Part shown: one piece after another, positions 1 to 8,632 of the stretch
Position numbering within the stretch: position 1 is the first letter of the stretch
Layout of the letters: every line of letters begins with the position of its first letter
Assembly (NCBI GenBank): GCA_004213235.1
Contig: SHAI01000025.1
Span: 1-16,499, forward strand
Source of the DNA: Parvularculaceae bacterium
GTDB lineage: Bacteria > Pseudomonadota > Alphaproteobacteria > Caulobacterales > Parvularculaceae
Direction: 5' to 3'
DNA length: 16,499 bases
Position numbers and translations under genes: made by a program
The notes under the pieces: model-generated
Databases searched by the model: none
What the model was told of the DNA's origin: nothing
The model's input: the letters and a program-made list of their open reading frames with translations, nothing else

Positions 1-683
1 GCGGCGGGTGCCGTCTGGTGGATAACAATCGCCGCAGCAGCCCCCTGGCGTGCCGCCTCCTCATATTTGTACGTCCACCGACCGTAATAGGTCATGGCAT
101 TACCCTTGAAGAGATCCGGATTTTGCGTCGCAAATCCCGGGTCGTTGACGAGCATCACAACGGTTTTACCTGCCGCATCTATGCCAGCATAATCGTCCCA
201 GCCATATTCGGGTGCGACAATCCCATACCCGACAAAGACCACATCACTTTCTTCAAAAGAGACCTGTTCAGAAACGCGTTTTGTCCAGTAAACCGCTTCT
301 GTTCCGTAGGCGTATTTTTTCTCACCAATTGAAAAAAATGATTTACCCGGCGACATCGTGGTTTCAACCAGGGGAACCTTTTGCTCATAGCTATCGCCGT
401 TTGCCGGTGCCAACCCCATCGCGCGCATTTCGGTGATGAGATATTCGCGGGTTTTCCGGCCGCCTTCTGTCGCCGGTGCACGTCCTTCAAACTCGTCACT
501 GGCAAGGGTCTCAATCCGCTCGCGAAGTTTTGCCTCGTCGATCGGACCCAGTAAAAATGTTTCGGACTTTGACTCCGTCGGCGGGGCCTGTTCCGACACG
601 CCCGTCTCCGACACGCCCGTCCCCTGGCTGCACGCGGCCAGGAACGCCGAACCAAATAAAGCAACAATCGCGCGGATGTTCAT
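1..683 (-). CDS. M28-family metallopeptidase lipoprotein with PA domain, N-terminal part (cut by window edge)
   Basis: The first 227 residues of an exported zinc aminopeptidase are present; the metal-binding catalytic domain lies beyond position 1. The start is the ATG at 683, with GGAGGG about 6 nt upstream. A hydrophobic leader ends in a lipobox, LAAC, with the lipidation Cys at residue 18, so the protein is probably anchored in the outer membrane or periplasm. Residues 58-92 (LASDEFEGRAPATEGG and following) match the N-terminal segment common in M28 peptidases. Residues 148-185 (VVFVGYGIVAPEYGWDDYAG, then GKTVVMLVNDPG) are typical of the inserted protease-associated domain. These proteins trim peptides from the N-terminus; the substrate here is unknown. 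Residues 22-31 hold a five-residue duplication (GVSET/GVSEQ) just after the lipobox. The gene is divergent from ttcA. Family call is firm; exact specificity is not. Confidence 0.85.
   Translation of the reverse strand, partial: MNIRAIVALFGSAFLAACSQGTGVSETGVSEQAPPTESKSETFLLGPIDEAKLRERIETLASDEFEGRAPATEGGRKTREYLITEMRAMGLAPANGDSYEQKVPLVETTMSPGKSFFSIGEKKYAYGTEAVYWTKRVSEQVSFEESDVVFVGYGIVAPEYGWDDYAGIDAAGKTVVMLVNDPGFATQNPDLFKGNAMTYYGRWTYKYEEAARQGAAAAIVIHQTAPA
593..621. repeat. 14-bp tandem direct repeat in lipoprotein linker
   Basis: CCGACACGCCCGTC occurs at 593-606 and again at 608-621, an offset of 15 bp or five codons. It encodes the GVSET/GVSEQ duplication directly after the lipidation cysteine of the M28 peptidase. 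It looks like a simple linker duplication. Confidence 0.8.
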
Positions 684-924
684 GTCCCGCCCTCCAAATT
701 GATTTTTATTTTTATGACGGAACGCACAATCAAAGCGCGCCGGGACGCCATAATCGCACAAGGCAAAAAGAAACGCAAAACTTAAGGGGGCTGTCAAACG
801 TGCACGGGCGGCTCTATCCAATCCCATCTGTTCGCGAATGGATTTTCAAAAATGCCGACCTTACCATGGCTTTCAACACGCGGGCCCTGCAATGGAGCAT
901 CGGGATCACTTCTCAGCGACACGG

Positions 925-952
925 TTCGCAGATGCTATTTACATGCTAGTAT
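925..952 (+). promoter_or_regulatory. possible sigma-70 promoter for ttcA in the 684-982 divergent gap
   Basis: TTCGCA (925-930), a 16-nt spacer and TAGTAT (947-952) resemble a weak -35/-10 pair about 30 nt before the ttcA start. The rest of the 299-nt divergent gap (684-982) shows an AT-rich patch near 695-715 beside the peptidase start but no convincing gene. A 40-codon open frame at about 853-969 lacks a ribosome binding site. This is pattern matching only. Confidence 0.25.
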
Positions 953-982
953 CAAACCACCCTTTTTCTGATAGGAGCCACC

Positions 983-1906
983 ATGCTCGACGCGCCACTT
1001 CAAACCGATCCTGCGACAAAAGAACATTCCGACACTGGCTTACCAGCATACATAAAAGCTCCGTCTTCTCTTGCATTTCGCAAGCTTCGAAAGCGCATCA
1101 TCCGACAAACCCAAGACGCGATTGTAAAATTTGCAATGGACAAACCCCGCGCCGACGGGAGTGCACAAAAATGGCTGGTGTGCCTGTCCGGCGGCAAGGA
1201 TAGCTACGGGCTGCTCGCCGCCCTGTTGGATCTGAAGTGGCAGGGTGCGCTCAAGGCTGATCTGCTCGCGTGCAATCTAGACCAGGGCCAGCCTGGATTT
1301 CCCAAACATATTCTACCCGACTATTTAAACGGGCTGGGCGTTGCCCATCGCATCATCACCGAAGACACTTATTCCATCGTCACGGAAAAAATTCCGGAAA
1401 ACCGAACATTTTGTTCTTTGTGCTCGCGCCTTCGCCGCGGGATCCTCTATCGTGTGGCGCGGGAGGAAGGCTGCGACGCGATTGTTCTTGGCCACCACCG
1501 CGACGACGCTCTTGAAACCTTCATGATGAACCTGCTCCATGGCGGACGCCTTGCAGCAATGCCGCCCAAGCTTGTCAATGATAAAGGCGATTTATTTGTC
1601 CTGCGTCCACTGATTAATTGTGCCGAAAAGGATTTATCCAAGTTTTCTGATCTGCTTCAGTTCCCCATTATTCCCTGCAATCTGTGCGGCAGTCAGGAGG
1701 GTCTTCAGCGTGCTGCAATGAAAGCCTTGCTAGACCAATGGGAGGCCAAACGCCCGGCCCAGCGCGAAGTCATGTTCAGGGCACTGCAAAATATAAGGCC
1801 CAGCCATCTGGCCGATGAACGGATATTTGACTTCGAAGGGCTCACAACACTGGCAGATACGGCATTTGCGCGGACAGCTGATGCCGACGATCGTGAGGCT
1901 TTCTAA
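983..1906 (+). CDS. ttcA: tRNA 2-thiocytidine(32) synthetase TtcA
   Basis: ATP-dependent thiolation of cytidine 32 in tRNA. The 307-residue protein has the PP-loop SGGKDS at residues 69-74, which binds ATP and adenylates the target base. Three cysteines expected to hold the iron-sulfur cluster are C144 and C147 (CSLC) and C232 in PCNLCGSQ. GHHRDDALETF at 170-180 is the further conserved TtcA segment. The spacing of these cysteines matches the E. coli enzyme. The start ATG at 983 has AGGAG about 6 nt upstream. The gene stands alone on the plus strand and converges on era with only 36 nt between stops, where no terminator hairpin is evident. The related TilS and CTU1/TtuA families also carry PP-loops, but the CSLC plus PCNLCGSQ arrangement favours TtcA. 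Confidence 0.93.
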   Translation: MLDAPLQTDPATKEHSDTGLPAYIKAPSSLAFRKLRKRIIRQTQDAIVKFAMDKPRADGSAQKWLVCLSGGKDSYGLLAALLDLKWQGALKADLLACNLDQGQPGFPKHILPDYLNGLGVAHRIITEDTYSIVTEKIPENRTFCSLCSRLRRGILYRVAREEGCDAIVLGHHRDDALETFMMNLLHGGRLAAMPPKLVNDKGDLFVLRPLINCAEKDLSKFSDLLQFPIIPCNLCGSQEGLQRAAMKALLDQWEAKRPAQREVMFRALQNIRPSHLADERIFDFEGLTTLADTAFARTADADDREAF

Positions 1907-1942
1907 ATTTGACTTCGTTCTCGGTGCCGCCAGATAACGCCT

Positions 1943-2908
1943 TTACTGGACGGGGTTAAGCCCCATCTCACGAAGCCGCGCGTTTTCATCGGCCCAGTTC
2001 TCACGCACTTTGACGTGCAAAAACAGGTGCACCTTCTCTCCAAGCAATTCCTGTAATTCTTCTCGCGCGGCTTCACCCACCGCCTTCACGGTCGCTCCGC
2101 CCTTGCCGAGGAAAATCGGTTTGTGACTTTCCCGCGATACAAAAATCGTCTGTTCTATGCGCAATTCACGTTTTTTCGTCCGTGACCAATCCGTGGTTTC
2201 CACAGTTGATTGGTATGGCAACTCTTCATGCAGACGCAAAAACAGCTTCTCGCGGGTTACTTCCGCCGCCATCAATCTATCCGTCATATCGGACAGATGA
2301 TTTTCTGGGTACATCCATGGCCCTGCTGGGGCATGCTTGACCAGATGGTTTTTCAGATCGCTGACCCCGTCTCCATTCGCTGCGGAAATCAGGAATGTCT
2401 CTTCAAAAACCCCGTGTTCGTTCAGATCTGTAATGACTTTTAAAAGTTTGTCGCGTGCGAGGAGATCAATCTTATTCAGAACAAGATGGGCGCGTTGGCC
2501 GCTTTCTTTCAGGCCATCAATAATACGCATGGTATCTTCACGCGCGCGCCGCGATGCGGCAACTTTCTTCGTTTCAATATCACCGGAAAACCATGTCGCA
2601 TCGACAAGCAGCAATGTTTGATCGGCGCCGTCGAGCCCCTCCCATGCTGCAGCAACCATGGCCCGGTCGAGGCGGCGGCGCGGCGTAAAAATACCTGGCG
2701 TGTCTATTAATACAAGTTGCGCCGCACCTTCTACAAGAACGCCGCGCACACGCGCGCGGGTCGTTTGAACCTTATGGGTCACAATTGAAACCTTTGCACC
2801 GACCATGGCATTGACCAATGTCGATTTGCCCGCATTTGGCGCACCAATAACCGCAATAAAACTGCAGGTACTCTTCTGTTCACGGACATCGTCGTTTTCA
2901 TTCAGCAT
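1943..2908 (-). CDS. era: GTPase Era, 16S rRNA/30S maturation
   Basis: Essential GTPase that binds the 3' end of 16S rRNA and assists assembly of the 30S subunit. The 321-residue protein shows G1 GAPNAGKS (22-29), a G2 threonine in KVQTTRARVRG (46-56), G3 DTPGI (69-73) and G4 NKID (145-148). A C-terminal KH domain around 255-305 contains FLGKGGATVKAVG. I start at the ATG at 2908, which overlaps the end of rnc by 11 nt and gives the usual Era N-terminus. The open frame extends 31 codons further upstream, but that part lies inside rnc and would be anomalous. Length is slightly above E. coli Era (301). It is last in the minus-strand cluster; recO, which often follows era in related genomes, is not here. 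Confidence 0.96.
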   Translation of the reverse strand: MLNENDDVREQKSTCSFIAVIGAPNAGKSTLVNAMVGAKVSIVTHKVQTTRARVRGVLVEGAAQLVLIDTPGIFTPRRRLDRAMVAAAWEGLDGADQTLLLVDATWFSGDIETKKVAASRRAREDTMRIIDGLKESGQRAHLVLNKIDLLARDKLLKVITDLNEHGVFEETFLISAANGDGVSDLKNHLVKHAPAGPWMYPENHLSDMTDRLMAAEVTREKLFLRLHEELPYQSTVETTDWSRTKKRELRIEQTIFVSRESHKPIFLGKGGATVKAVGEAAREELQELLGEKVHLFLHVKVRENWADENARLREMGLNPVQ

Positions 2909-3593
2909 GTTCAGACCACGCCCCTTGCTTGAGAAGTAAATTACGTGCCGCGTCCATTTGCGCCGCGCGCTTGGATTTCCCCCGGCCCGTTGCTTCCGCA
3001 CCGCTAATGACTGACTTTATGAGAAACTCAGGTGCATGGTCGGGCCCCTCAGCTTTTAGCAAAACATATTTCGGTGTCCCGCGCCCACGCTCCTGGCTCC
3101 ATTCCTGCAACGCGGTTTTAGGATCTTGGTGATCGCCATAGAGGCGGTCCAGGTTCTCGGTCCAAAACAGATCATATGCTTTACGGGCCGCCTCCAAACC
3201 GCCATCGATATAAAGTGCGCCAAGAAAAGCTTCGCACACGTCACCCAGGATCGACGTCTTTTGTCGCCCACCGGCCTGTTCTTCATGGGGTGCCAGTCGC
3301 AATGCATGATCAAGCCCAAACGAGATCGCGGCTTGCGCGCAGGTCTCCTTACGAACCAGTGCATTCAAACGCGGTGCCAACTGCCCTTCTGATTTTTCTG
3401 GATAACGGCGCCATAAAGCCTCAGCCGTGAGCAGACCCAGGACCCGGTCGCCCAGAAATTCCAGCCGCTCCCAATCCCCCACCCCGGTGTTGGATGACAG
3501 GCTGGAATGGGTCAACGCACGCATGAGCAAAGTTCGGCTTTGGAAGCGATAGCCAATGCGCCGCTCAAGGTTATCGACATGCTTTGCCGTCAT
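2898..3593 (-). CDS. rnc: ribonuclease III
   Basis: Endonuclease cutting double-stranded RNA, including the rRNA precursor and structured mRNAs. The 231-residue protein has the signature ERLEFLGDRVLGL (42-54) with acidic residues E42, E45 and D49, and a second metal-site pair D118 and E121 in LGDVCEAFLGALYIDGG. A double-stranded RNA binding domain occupies about 157-222 (DPKTALQEW to AAQMDAARNLL). The ATG at 3593 lies 5 nt after the lepB stop and the end overlaps era by 11 nt, so lepB, rnc and era are almost surely cotranscribed and translationally coupled. RNase III often cuts its own leader, but no leader is available to judge here because the gene is internal to the operon. Confidence 0.96.
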   Translation of the reverse strand: MTAKHVDNLERRIGYRFQSRTLLMRALTHSSLSSNTGVGDWERLEFLGDRVLGLLTAEALWRRYPEKSEGQLAPRLNALVRKETCAQAAISFGLDHALRLAPHEEQAGGRQKTSILGDVCEAFLGALYIDGGLEAARKAYDLFWTENLDRLYGDHQDPKTALQEWSQERGRGTPKYVLLKAEGPDHAPEFLIKSVISGAEATGRGKSKRAAQMDAARNLLLKQGAWSEHAE

Positions 3594-3598
3594 CGCCC

Positions 3599-4435
3599 TT
3601 ATTCAACGCGGTCGAGGATGCGGTTAAAGCGAATACGGAACTTTTCTCCATCTACGGAGAGAAATAGCCGCTCCGCCCTGCCGACAATGTCGTCATTATG
3701 AACGTAACCGACAAGCGCCGTGACGCGACTGTCTTGAGACTGGTCGCGGTTATCGCCCATCATGAAATATGAATTCGCGGGCACTTTATAGATGCCGGTG
3801 TTGTCCAACCCGCCATTATCACCATGACACTCCTGGACCTCATACTGAACACCATTGGGTAAGGTTTCACGGAATACCGGCACTTCCTTAGCCGCCATGC
3901 CGTCGCAAGACACCTTCCGGTATTCCACAAATACCTTGGAAACCGGCACACCATTAATATGCAGCAGTCCGCTTTTCATCTGCACTTCATCGCCAGGCAT
4001 GCCGACAAGCCGTTTGATATAGTCCTTGTTGCCATCACGGCGATTTTTAAAAACCACGACATCGCCCTGCTCTGGCGTGTTCCCAAGGAACCGACCATCG
4101 ATATCCAATCGAGTGAATGGATAAACCAGAGACGCGCGCGAATAACCATAAGCCGGCTTTGAAACGAATAGAAAGTCACCCACAAGCAGGTTCGGTTTCA
4201 TCGAACCGGAGGGAATATTAAACGGCTGAAATATAATCACGCGCAGTACAAGCGCGATGGCCACCGCCCAGAGAACGGTTTTGCCCAGGTCAACAAATTC
4301 ATCCATCAATGTGGTGCCTGCTGGCACACTTGCCGACGAGGTTTCGGTCTGGTTTTTGACCGACTTTTTGCTGGCGGGTGTCCCTTCCTGTTCGCTGTCA
4401 GGTGTCCCCTCCTGGCCGTTTGGTGTCGCCGTCAT
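3599..4435 (-). CDS. lepB: signal peptidase I
   Basis: Membrane serine/lysine protease that removes signal peptides after Sec or Tat export. From the ATG at 4435 the protein has 278 residues. A charged, Gly/Thr/Ser-rich cytoplasmic stretch (1-45) precedes one membrane helix (about 50-70). The catalytic Ser is S78 in NIPSGSMKPNLLVGD, the general base is K141 in DYIKRLVGMPGDEV, and the conserved GDNRDQSQDSR block is at 228-238. I chose 4435 because AAAAGGAG lies about 10 nt upstream and it leaves acpS free. The frame stays open to 4561, but that would overlap acpS and add an unlikely N-terminus. It sits 55 nt downstream of acpS and 5 nt before rnc. The N-terminal stretch contains a short EGTP duplication. 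Confidence 0.95.
   Translation of the reverse strand: MTATPNGQEGTPDSEQEGTPASKKSVKNQTETSSASVPAGTTLMDEFVDLGKTVLWAVAIALVLRVIIFQPFNIPSGSMKPNLLVGDFLFVSKPAYGYSRASLVYPFTRLDIDGRFLGNTPEQGDVVVFKNRRDGNKDYIKRLVGMPGDEVQMKSGLLHINGVPVSKVFVEYRKVSCDGMAAKEVPVFRETLPNGVQYEVQECHGDNGGLDNTGIYKVPANSYFMMGDNRDQSQDSRVTALVGYVHNDDIVGRAERLFLSVDGEKFRIRFNRILDRVE
4377..4427. repeat. short imperfect direct repeats at lepB N-terminus
   Basis: GGTGTCCCTTCCTG (4377-4390) recurs as GGTGTCCCCTCCTG (4401-4414), with a third partial copy GGTGTC at 4422. On the coding strand they give the EGTP-type repeats in the cytoplasmic N-terminal segment of the signal peptidase. Confidence 0.7.
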
Positions 4436-4490
4436 GCCCCTCAAACTCCTTTTATCGCCCCGCCACTGGCGTCTAATACCCGATATTCGC

Positions 4491-4907
4491 TTAAAGGGAA
4501 GCTGCATCACCCGGATGGGCAGCGTAGATAATAACAAAGGCCTGCGCCAATGGATAATCATCGGTAATGGTTAAATGTATTTCAGCGCGCCGTCCTTCCG
4601 GCGTCATCGCCGCTAATCGTTCCGCCGCGCCGCCAGTGAGCGCCATCGTCGGTTGCCCTGTGGGCAGGTTGACCACCCCCATATCGCGCCAGAACACACC
4701 TTGCGACAATCCCGTGCCGAGCGCCTTTGAACAGGCTTCTTTCGCCGCGAAGCGTTTGGCGTAGGACGCGGCACGATTTCTCCGCCGGTCAGATTTGCGC
4801 TGTTCAATCTCGGTAAAAATGCGCGCCGGAAACCGGTCAGGGTGACGCTCTAGGGTTCGCTCTACCCGGCGAATGTCAATAAGATCGCTACCTATACCGA
4901 TAATCAC
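4491..4907 (-). CDS. acpS: holo-[acyl-carrier-protein] synthase
   Basis: Transfers the phosphopantetheine arm from coenzyme A to apo-acyl carrier protein, switching on fatty acid synthesis. The 138-residue protein opens with GIGSDLIDIRRVE (4-16), with the magnesium ligand D8. The second signature is RFAAKEACSKALGTG (52-66), with E57 and K61. Both are diagnostic of the AcpS group. The start is a GTG at 4907; a possible Shine-Dalgarno (AAAGG) is rather far upstream, about 14 nt, so initiation may be weak or coupled. It lies 58 nt after pdxJ, an arrangement (pdxJ-acpS-lepB) common in proteobacteria. The C-terminal region is normal in length, and nothing is unusual apart from the GTG start. Confidence 0.95.
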   Translation of the reverse strand: MIIGIGSDLIDIRRVERTLERHPDRFPARIFTEIEQRKSDRRRNRAASYAKRFAAKEACSKALGTGLSQGVFWRDMGVVNLPTGQPTMALTGGAAERLAAMTPEGRRAEIHLTITDDYPLAQAFVIIYAAHPGDAASL

Positions 4908-4965
4908 GTCGCAGTTTCGCCTTTATCTCTAACTCTGGTTTATCACTGCCCCCGGACAACACTCG

Positions 4966-5727
4966 TCAATAAAGCCCGCCAGATCGCGCATCTTCCATCA
5001 GAAGTTTCATTTCCTTCACCGCCGCGGCAAGCCCCATGAACAGTGCCTCCCCCATAAGGAAATGGCCAATGTTCAATTCGACAATCTGTGGGATAGCTGC
5101 GACGGGCTGAACATTCTGGAAGGTCAAACCATGCCCGGCATGAACCTCAAGCCCTAAACTGTCCGCGTATTCAGCCGCCGCCTTAATCTTATCCAACTCC
5201 GCGATGATTTTCTTTGGGTCACTGCCCAGACACGCCTCGTGATAAGCGCCGGTATGGATTTCCACAACTTTGGCATCCGTTGATCCCGCCGCCTCAATTT
5301 GCGCATCGATCGGATCCACAAACAAGGAGACCCGTGCACCTAGATTACTAAGTTCACTGATAAATGGCGTCAGAAAATTATGTTGTCCGCAGACATCAAG
5401 CCCACCCTCGGTGGTTCTTTCATTGCGGTTCTCCGGCACCAGGCAGCACGCATGCGGACGCACCTCGGAAACGATTTTATGCATCTCCGCTGTCGCCGCC
5501 ATTTCAAAGTTGAGCGGCAGGTGCGTTGCGTCCTTCAGGGCGCGCATGTCGTCATCGCGAATATGCCGGCGGTCTTCGCGCAAGTGCGCTGTTATGCCAT
5601 CAGCGCCAGCGCTTGCGACCAATGCCGCTGCACGCACAGGATCCGGGTGTGCGCCGCCACGTGCATTACGCAGTGTCGCAACATGGTCAATATTCACGCC
5701 GAGGCGAATTGGCGTTTCGGTTGGCAT
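4966..5727 (-). CDS. pdxJ: pyridoxine 5'-phosphate synthase
   Basis: Condenses 1-deoxyxylulose 5-phosphate with 3-amino-2-oxopropyl phosphate to form pyridoxine 5'-phosphate, the last ring-forming step of the DXP-dependent vitamin B6 route. The 253-residue TIM barrel begins LGVNIDHVATLRNARGG (9-25). Catalytic residues corresponding to His45, Glu72 and His193 of the E. coli enzyme are H48 (in ITAHLRED), E75 (in NFEMA) and H196 (in EVHAGHGL). The ATG at 5727 follows an AGAAAGAG-type ribosome binding site. It begins 12 nt after pyrE and is followed by acpS. Nothing anomalous is seen. Confidence 0.97.
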   Translation of the reverse strand: MPTETPIRLGVNIDHVATLRNARGGAHPDPVRAAALVASAGADGITAHLREDRRHIRDDDMRALKDATHLPLNFEMAATAEMHKIVSEVRPHACCLVPENRNERTTEGGLDVCGQHNFLTPFISELSNLGARVSLFVDPIDAQIEAAGSTDAKVVEIHTGAYHEACLGSDPKKIIAELDKIKAAAEYADSLGLEVHAGHGLTFQNVQPVAAIPQIVELNIGHFLMGEALFMGLAAAVKEMKLLMEDARSGGLY

Positions 5728-5739
5728 ATATCGCTCTTT

Positions 5740-6327
5740 CTACTGACTAATACCGCGACTGCCGGGTTTCATCGCAGGAATTTCCGCAAGATGCGCCGGC
5801 AACGCATCCGCCGACCATGCCTCAACCTTCATGGATAAAAGCGGAACCATGGGGGCACCCACATCAGCCTCGCCATTTGACCGGTCGATGAGACAGGCCA
5901 GAGCAGTAACCTGTGCACCTGCATCCCGAACACAGCTAATACATTCCCGTGCCGATAACCCGGTGGAGACGATATCCTCGACCACGAGGACCCGTGCACC
6001 CGGCGGCAATTCAAATCCGCGACGCAATTGGAAAGCCCCATCGACGCGCTCAACGAACATGAACGGCGCAGGAACATGGCGCGCCGTTTCATAGCCATAG
6101 ATAATTGCCCCCATGGCCGGCGAGACGACAAAATCAATTGGGCCGTCAATAAACGCGCGCGCCTTTTGAGCCAGGGCCCGACACAAACGTTCGGTTCGAT
6201 CCGGATACATCGAAACAATGGATTTGTTCAGATAGGTATCGCTGTGTAACCCGGAAGACAGAACAAAATGCCCGCTCAGGAGCGCACCGGCGTCGCGGAA
6301 TTCCGTGATTACTTCCTCAGGCGTCAT
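5740..6327 (-). CDS. pyrE: orotate phosphoribosyltransferase
   Basis: Joins orotate and PRPP to give orotidine 5'-monophosphate in UMP synthesis. The 195-residue protein carries SGLHSDTYLNKS (25-36), a typical PyrE substrate segment, and the PRPP-binding motif VLVVEDIVSTGLSA (113-126). It belongs to the shorter PyrE type also seen in alphaproteobacteria, where orotate-specific positions are YLNK-like rather than YFFN. The ATG at 6327 has AAGGA about 7 nt upstream and lies 11 nt inside the end of rsh, so it is probably translationally coupled to it. pdxJ starts 12 nt after its stop. Confidence 0.95.
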   Translation of the reverse strand: MTPEEVITEFRDAGALLSGHFVLSSGLHSDTYLNKSIVSMYPDRTERLCRALAQKARAFIDGPIDFVVSPAMGAIIYGYETARHVPAPFMFVERVDGAFQLRRGFELPPGARVLVVEDIVSTGLSARECISCVRDAGAQVTALACLIDRSNGEADVGAPMVPLLSMKVEAWSADALPAHLAEIPAMKPGSRGISQ

Positions 6328-8569
6328 CTTCCGTTCCTTCTATTCTCTCCGCATCCACCACATTTGATGAAGCGCGCAAACCTGCAAGCATCTGCGTCAA
6401 CTGACGCGCATCGTTTACGATGACGTCAATCTCAAGATCAACGAAATCGCGCCCACGCTCTGACATGCCGATATTCGAAATCGACACATTGTATCTAGCG
6501 ATAACACTGGCAACATCGCTCAACACGCCTATTTCGTTTCGCACACCTACCCTGATCCGCGATCCGGCGGTGATATCATCACCATCGCGCCAGCGCAGAT
6601 CGATCCACCGCGCCTGCTCGGGGGCATCGGCATCCAAGCTATCGCAGTAAATTGTGTGGACATTGACGATACCCTGCCCGTCCCGCACGCCAACAATGCG
6701 CTCACCAGGCACAGGCAGACAACATTTGGCCAGTCGGGCGCGCGCACCAGCCGGCAAGCCTTCTATCGACCGCCTCGATGCCGTGGGTGTCACTTTCGCA
6801 GCCTTTAACTCACCTTCAACTTCAAGCGCGGCCCCAGGATACACCGCCTCAACAAGTTTCTCTACGGAGAGTTCACCCCGCCCGACCTTGACAAAAACAT
6901 CATCCACGCTGTCCTCATCAAGGCGCTGCAGTGCCGCGCGAACTGCTTTTGGCGTCAAATCCAGCTGAACACCATCAAATATGTTTTCAGCAATTGACCT
7001 TCCAAGGGCAAGATGCTCGGCGTATTTCATCTTCTTTATTCGCCGACGAATGCCAGTGCGCGCGCGGCCGGTAACGGCAATTGCCTCCCACCCAATTGGC
7101 GGCGGTGCGTTTTCAGATTTCAGTATCAAGACAACGTCGCCATTCTTTAAAGGCGTCCGTAACGGCCGGGCCGAACCGTTGATTTTCACACCGATGCAAC
7201 TATCGCCCACATCGGTGTGCAAGGCGTAGGCAAAATCAAGGCCCGTTGACCCTTTTGGCAGGGCAATGACGCGACCTTTTGGCGTAAAACAGAATACCTG
7301 GTCCTGAAAAAGCTCAAGCTTGACATATTTCAACGCTTCATCGGGATCTTCGCCTTGCTGAAACATTTCAACAAGCCGCCGCGGCGTTTCGTAGGGGTCA
7401 TGCAGACCAGCAGTCTGGATTTCCACATTCGACGACCCACCGGCACCTTTATCCTTATACCGCCAATGCGCGGCGACACCACGCTCGGCAGTGTCTTGCA
7501 TTTCGCGCGTTCTAATCTGAATCTCTACACGCTGACGCGCACCATTATCTGTTGGCGGACCAATAACAGCAGTATGTATTGATTGATAATTGTTTGGTTT
7601 CGGCGCGGATATATAGTCATCAAACTCGGACGGAATCATACGCCACGTGGCGTGTATAATACCCAGAGCACGATAACATTCCTCGACATTGCCGAGAATG
7701 ATTCGGAACGCATATATGTCTGCCAATTCGTCAAAAGATACATTTTTCGCAGACATTTTGCGCCAAATCGAAAACGGGCGTTTCTCGCGACTATGTACTT
7801 CTGCATTGAGTCCGGCATCAGCCAGGTTCTTGCGCAAGACCTGGGCAAGCTCCACCACACCAGCTACAGTGGAATCATGAAGCACCGCCAAGCGCTGTGA
7901 AATCATTTCATACGCTTGCGGATTAAGTTCACGGAAGGAAATTTCCTCAAGTTCTTCTCTGAACCGCTGCACGCCAATACGCCCGGCAAGGGGCGCATAA
8001 ATCTCCATGGTTTCAAGCGCGATACGGCGACGCTTTTCAACATTATCAAAAAAATGAAGCGTCCGCATATTGTGCAGACGGTCGGCAAGCTTGACCAGCA
8101 GCACGCGCACATCGTCCGCCATCGCCATCACAAACTTGCGAAAATTTTCAGCCTGTTTTGAAGCCTCAGATCTAAGTTCGATCTGCGACAACTTCGTGAC
8201 CCCATCAACCAAGCGGGCAATTTCGTCACCAAATATCTGGCGTATATCCTCAACGGTCGTGTCGGTGTCTTCGACAACATCATGGAGCAAGGCCGTGACG
8301 ACCGTCGCCGGGTCGGCTTTCAACTCGGTCAAAATGCCTGCCACCGCGAGCGGGTGGGTAAAATACGGGTCACCAGATTTCCGGGTCTGCCCGCCATGGG
8401 CGCGCATAGAGAAAACGTAAGCACGGTTGAGAAGGTCTTCATCAACACGCGGATCATAAGCCCGGACCAGATCAAGCAGTTCCACCTGGCGAATTTCAAC
8501 GGCGCGCGCTTTGTCGCTATCCGAGGCGGGCACGCCTGCCATTTGGTCGCTATGTTCAAATCTCGTCAT
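6317..8569 (-). CDS. rsh: bifunctional (p)ppGpp synthetase/hydrolase, RelA/SpoT family
   Basis: Makes and degrades the alarmone (p)ppGpp and so sets the stringent response. The 750-residue protein has the full long-Rsh layout. An HD hydrolase domain keeps its metal-binding residues: H72 (YFTHPLA), H96-D97 (LLHDVVEDTD) and D163 (KLADRLHNMRT). The synthetase domain keeps SREKRPFSIWRKM (260-272), ELADIYAFRII (281-291), SAPKPNNYQSIHTAV (321-335) and VEIQIRTREM (348-357). TGS (about 425-485), a conserved-cysteine segment with LAKCCLPVPGERIVG (613-627) and a C-terminal ACT domain (about 671-745) follow. Both activities therefore look intact, as expected where only one long Rsh exists. The start ATG at 8569 has GAGAG nearby. 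It lies downstream of rpoZ, recalling the E. coli rpoZ-spoT pairing. Confidence 0.96.
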   Translation of the reverse strand: MTRFEHSDQMAGVPASDSDKARAVEIRQVELLDLVRAYDPRVDEDLLNRAYVFSMRAHGGQTRKSGDPYFTHPLAVAGILTELKADPATVVTALLHDVVEDTDTTVEDIRQIFGDEIARLVDGVTKLSQIELRSEASKQAENFRKFVMAMADDVRVLLVKLADRLHNMRTLHFFDNVEKRRRIALETMEIYAPLAGRIGVQRFREELEEISFRELNPQAYEMISQRLAVLHDSTVAGVVELAQVLRKNLADAGLNAEVHSREKRPFSIWRKMSAKNVSFDELADIYAFRIILGNVEECYRALGIIHATWRMIPSEFDDYISAPKPNNYQSIHTAVIGPPTDNGARQRVEIQIRTREMQDTAERGVAAHWRYKDKGAGGSSNVEIQTAGLHDPYETPRRLVEMFQQGEDPDEALKYVKLELFQDQVFCFTPKGRVIALPKGSTGLDFAYALHTDVGDSCIGVKINGSARPLRTPLKNGDVVLILKSENAPPPIGWEAIAVTGRARTGIRRRIKKMKYAEHLALGRSIAENIFDGVQLDLTPKAVRAALQRLDEDSVDDVFVKVGRGELSVEKLVEAVYPGAALEVEGELKAAKVTPTASRRSIEGLPAGARARLAKCCLPVPGERIVGVRDGQGIVNVHTIYCDSLDADAPEQARWIDLRWRDGDDITAGSRIRVGVRNEIGVLSDVASVIARYNVSISNIGMSERGRDFVDLEIDVIVNDARQLTQMLAGLRASSNVVDAERIEGTEDDA

Positions 8570-8632
8570 CTGCTCTCAATGCGCCACGGTGTCAGTCGCG
8601 CCGTGTTCGGCGAGACGTCAAAAGCCACAGGA

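Noticed and set aside
179..667. Minus-strand 162-codon open frame overlapping the peptidase
   Set aside because: Frame-shifted shadow of the M28 peptidase. The true frame has a ribosome binding site, lipobox and family motifs, while this one is Arg-rich without any.
476..949. Plus-strand 157-codon open frame across the peptidase start and the divergent gap
   Set aside because: Mostly antisense to the peptidase, low-complexity (TRPSPTRPSP from the DNA repeat), no ribosome binding site.
2909..3001. Upstream extension of era
   Set aside because: Lies inside rnc in another frame and has no Era similarity; the ATG at 2908 fits the family.
4436..4561. Upstream extension of lepB
   Set aside because: Overlaps the acpS end and lacks a ribosome binding site; the ATG at 4435 has one.
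7583..7900. Plus-strand 105-codon open frame within rsh
   Set aside because: Antisense shadow of the Rsh synthetase domain with no recognisable features.
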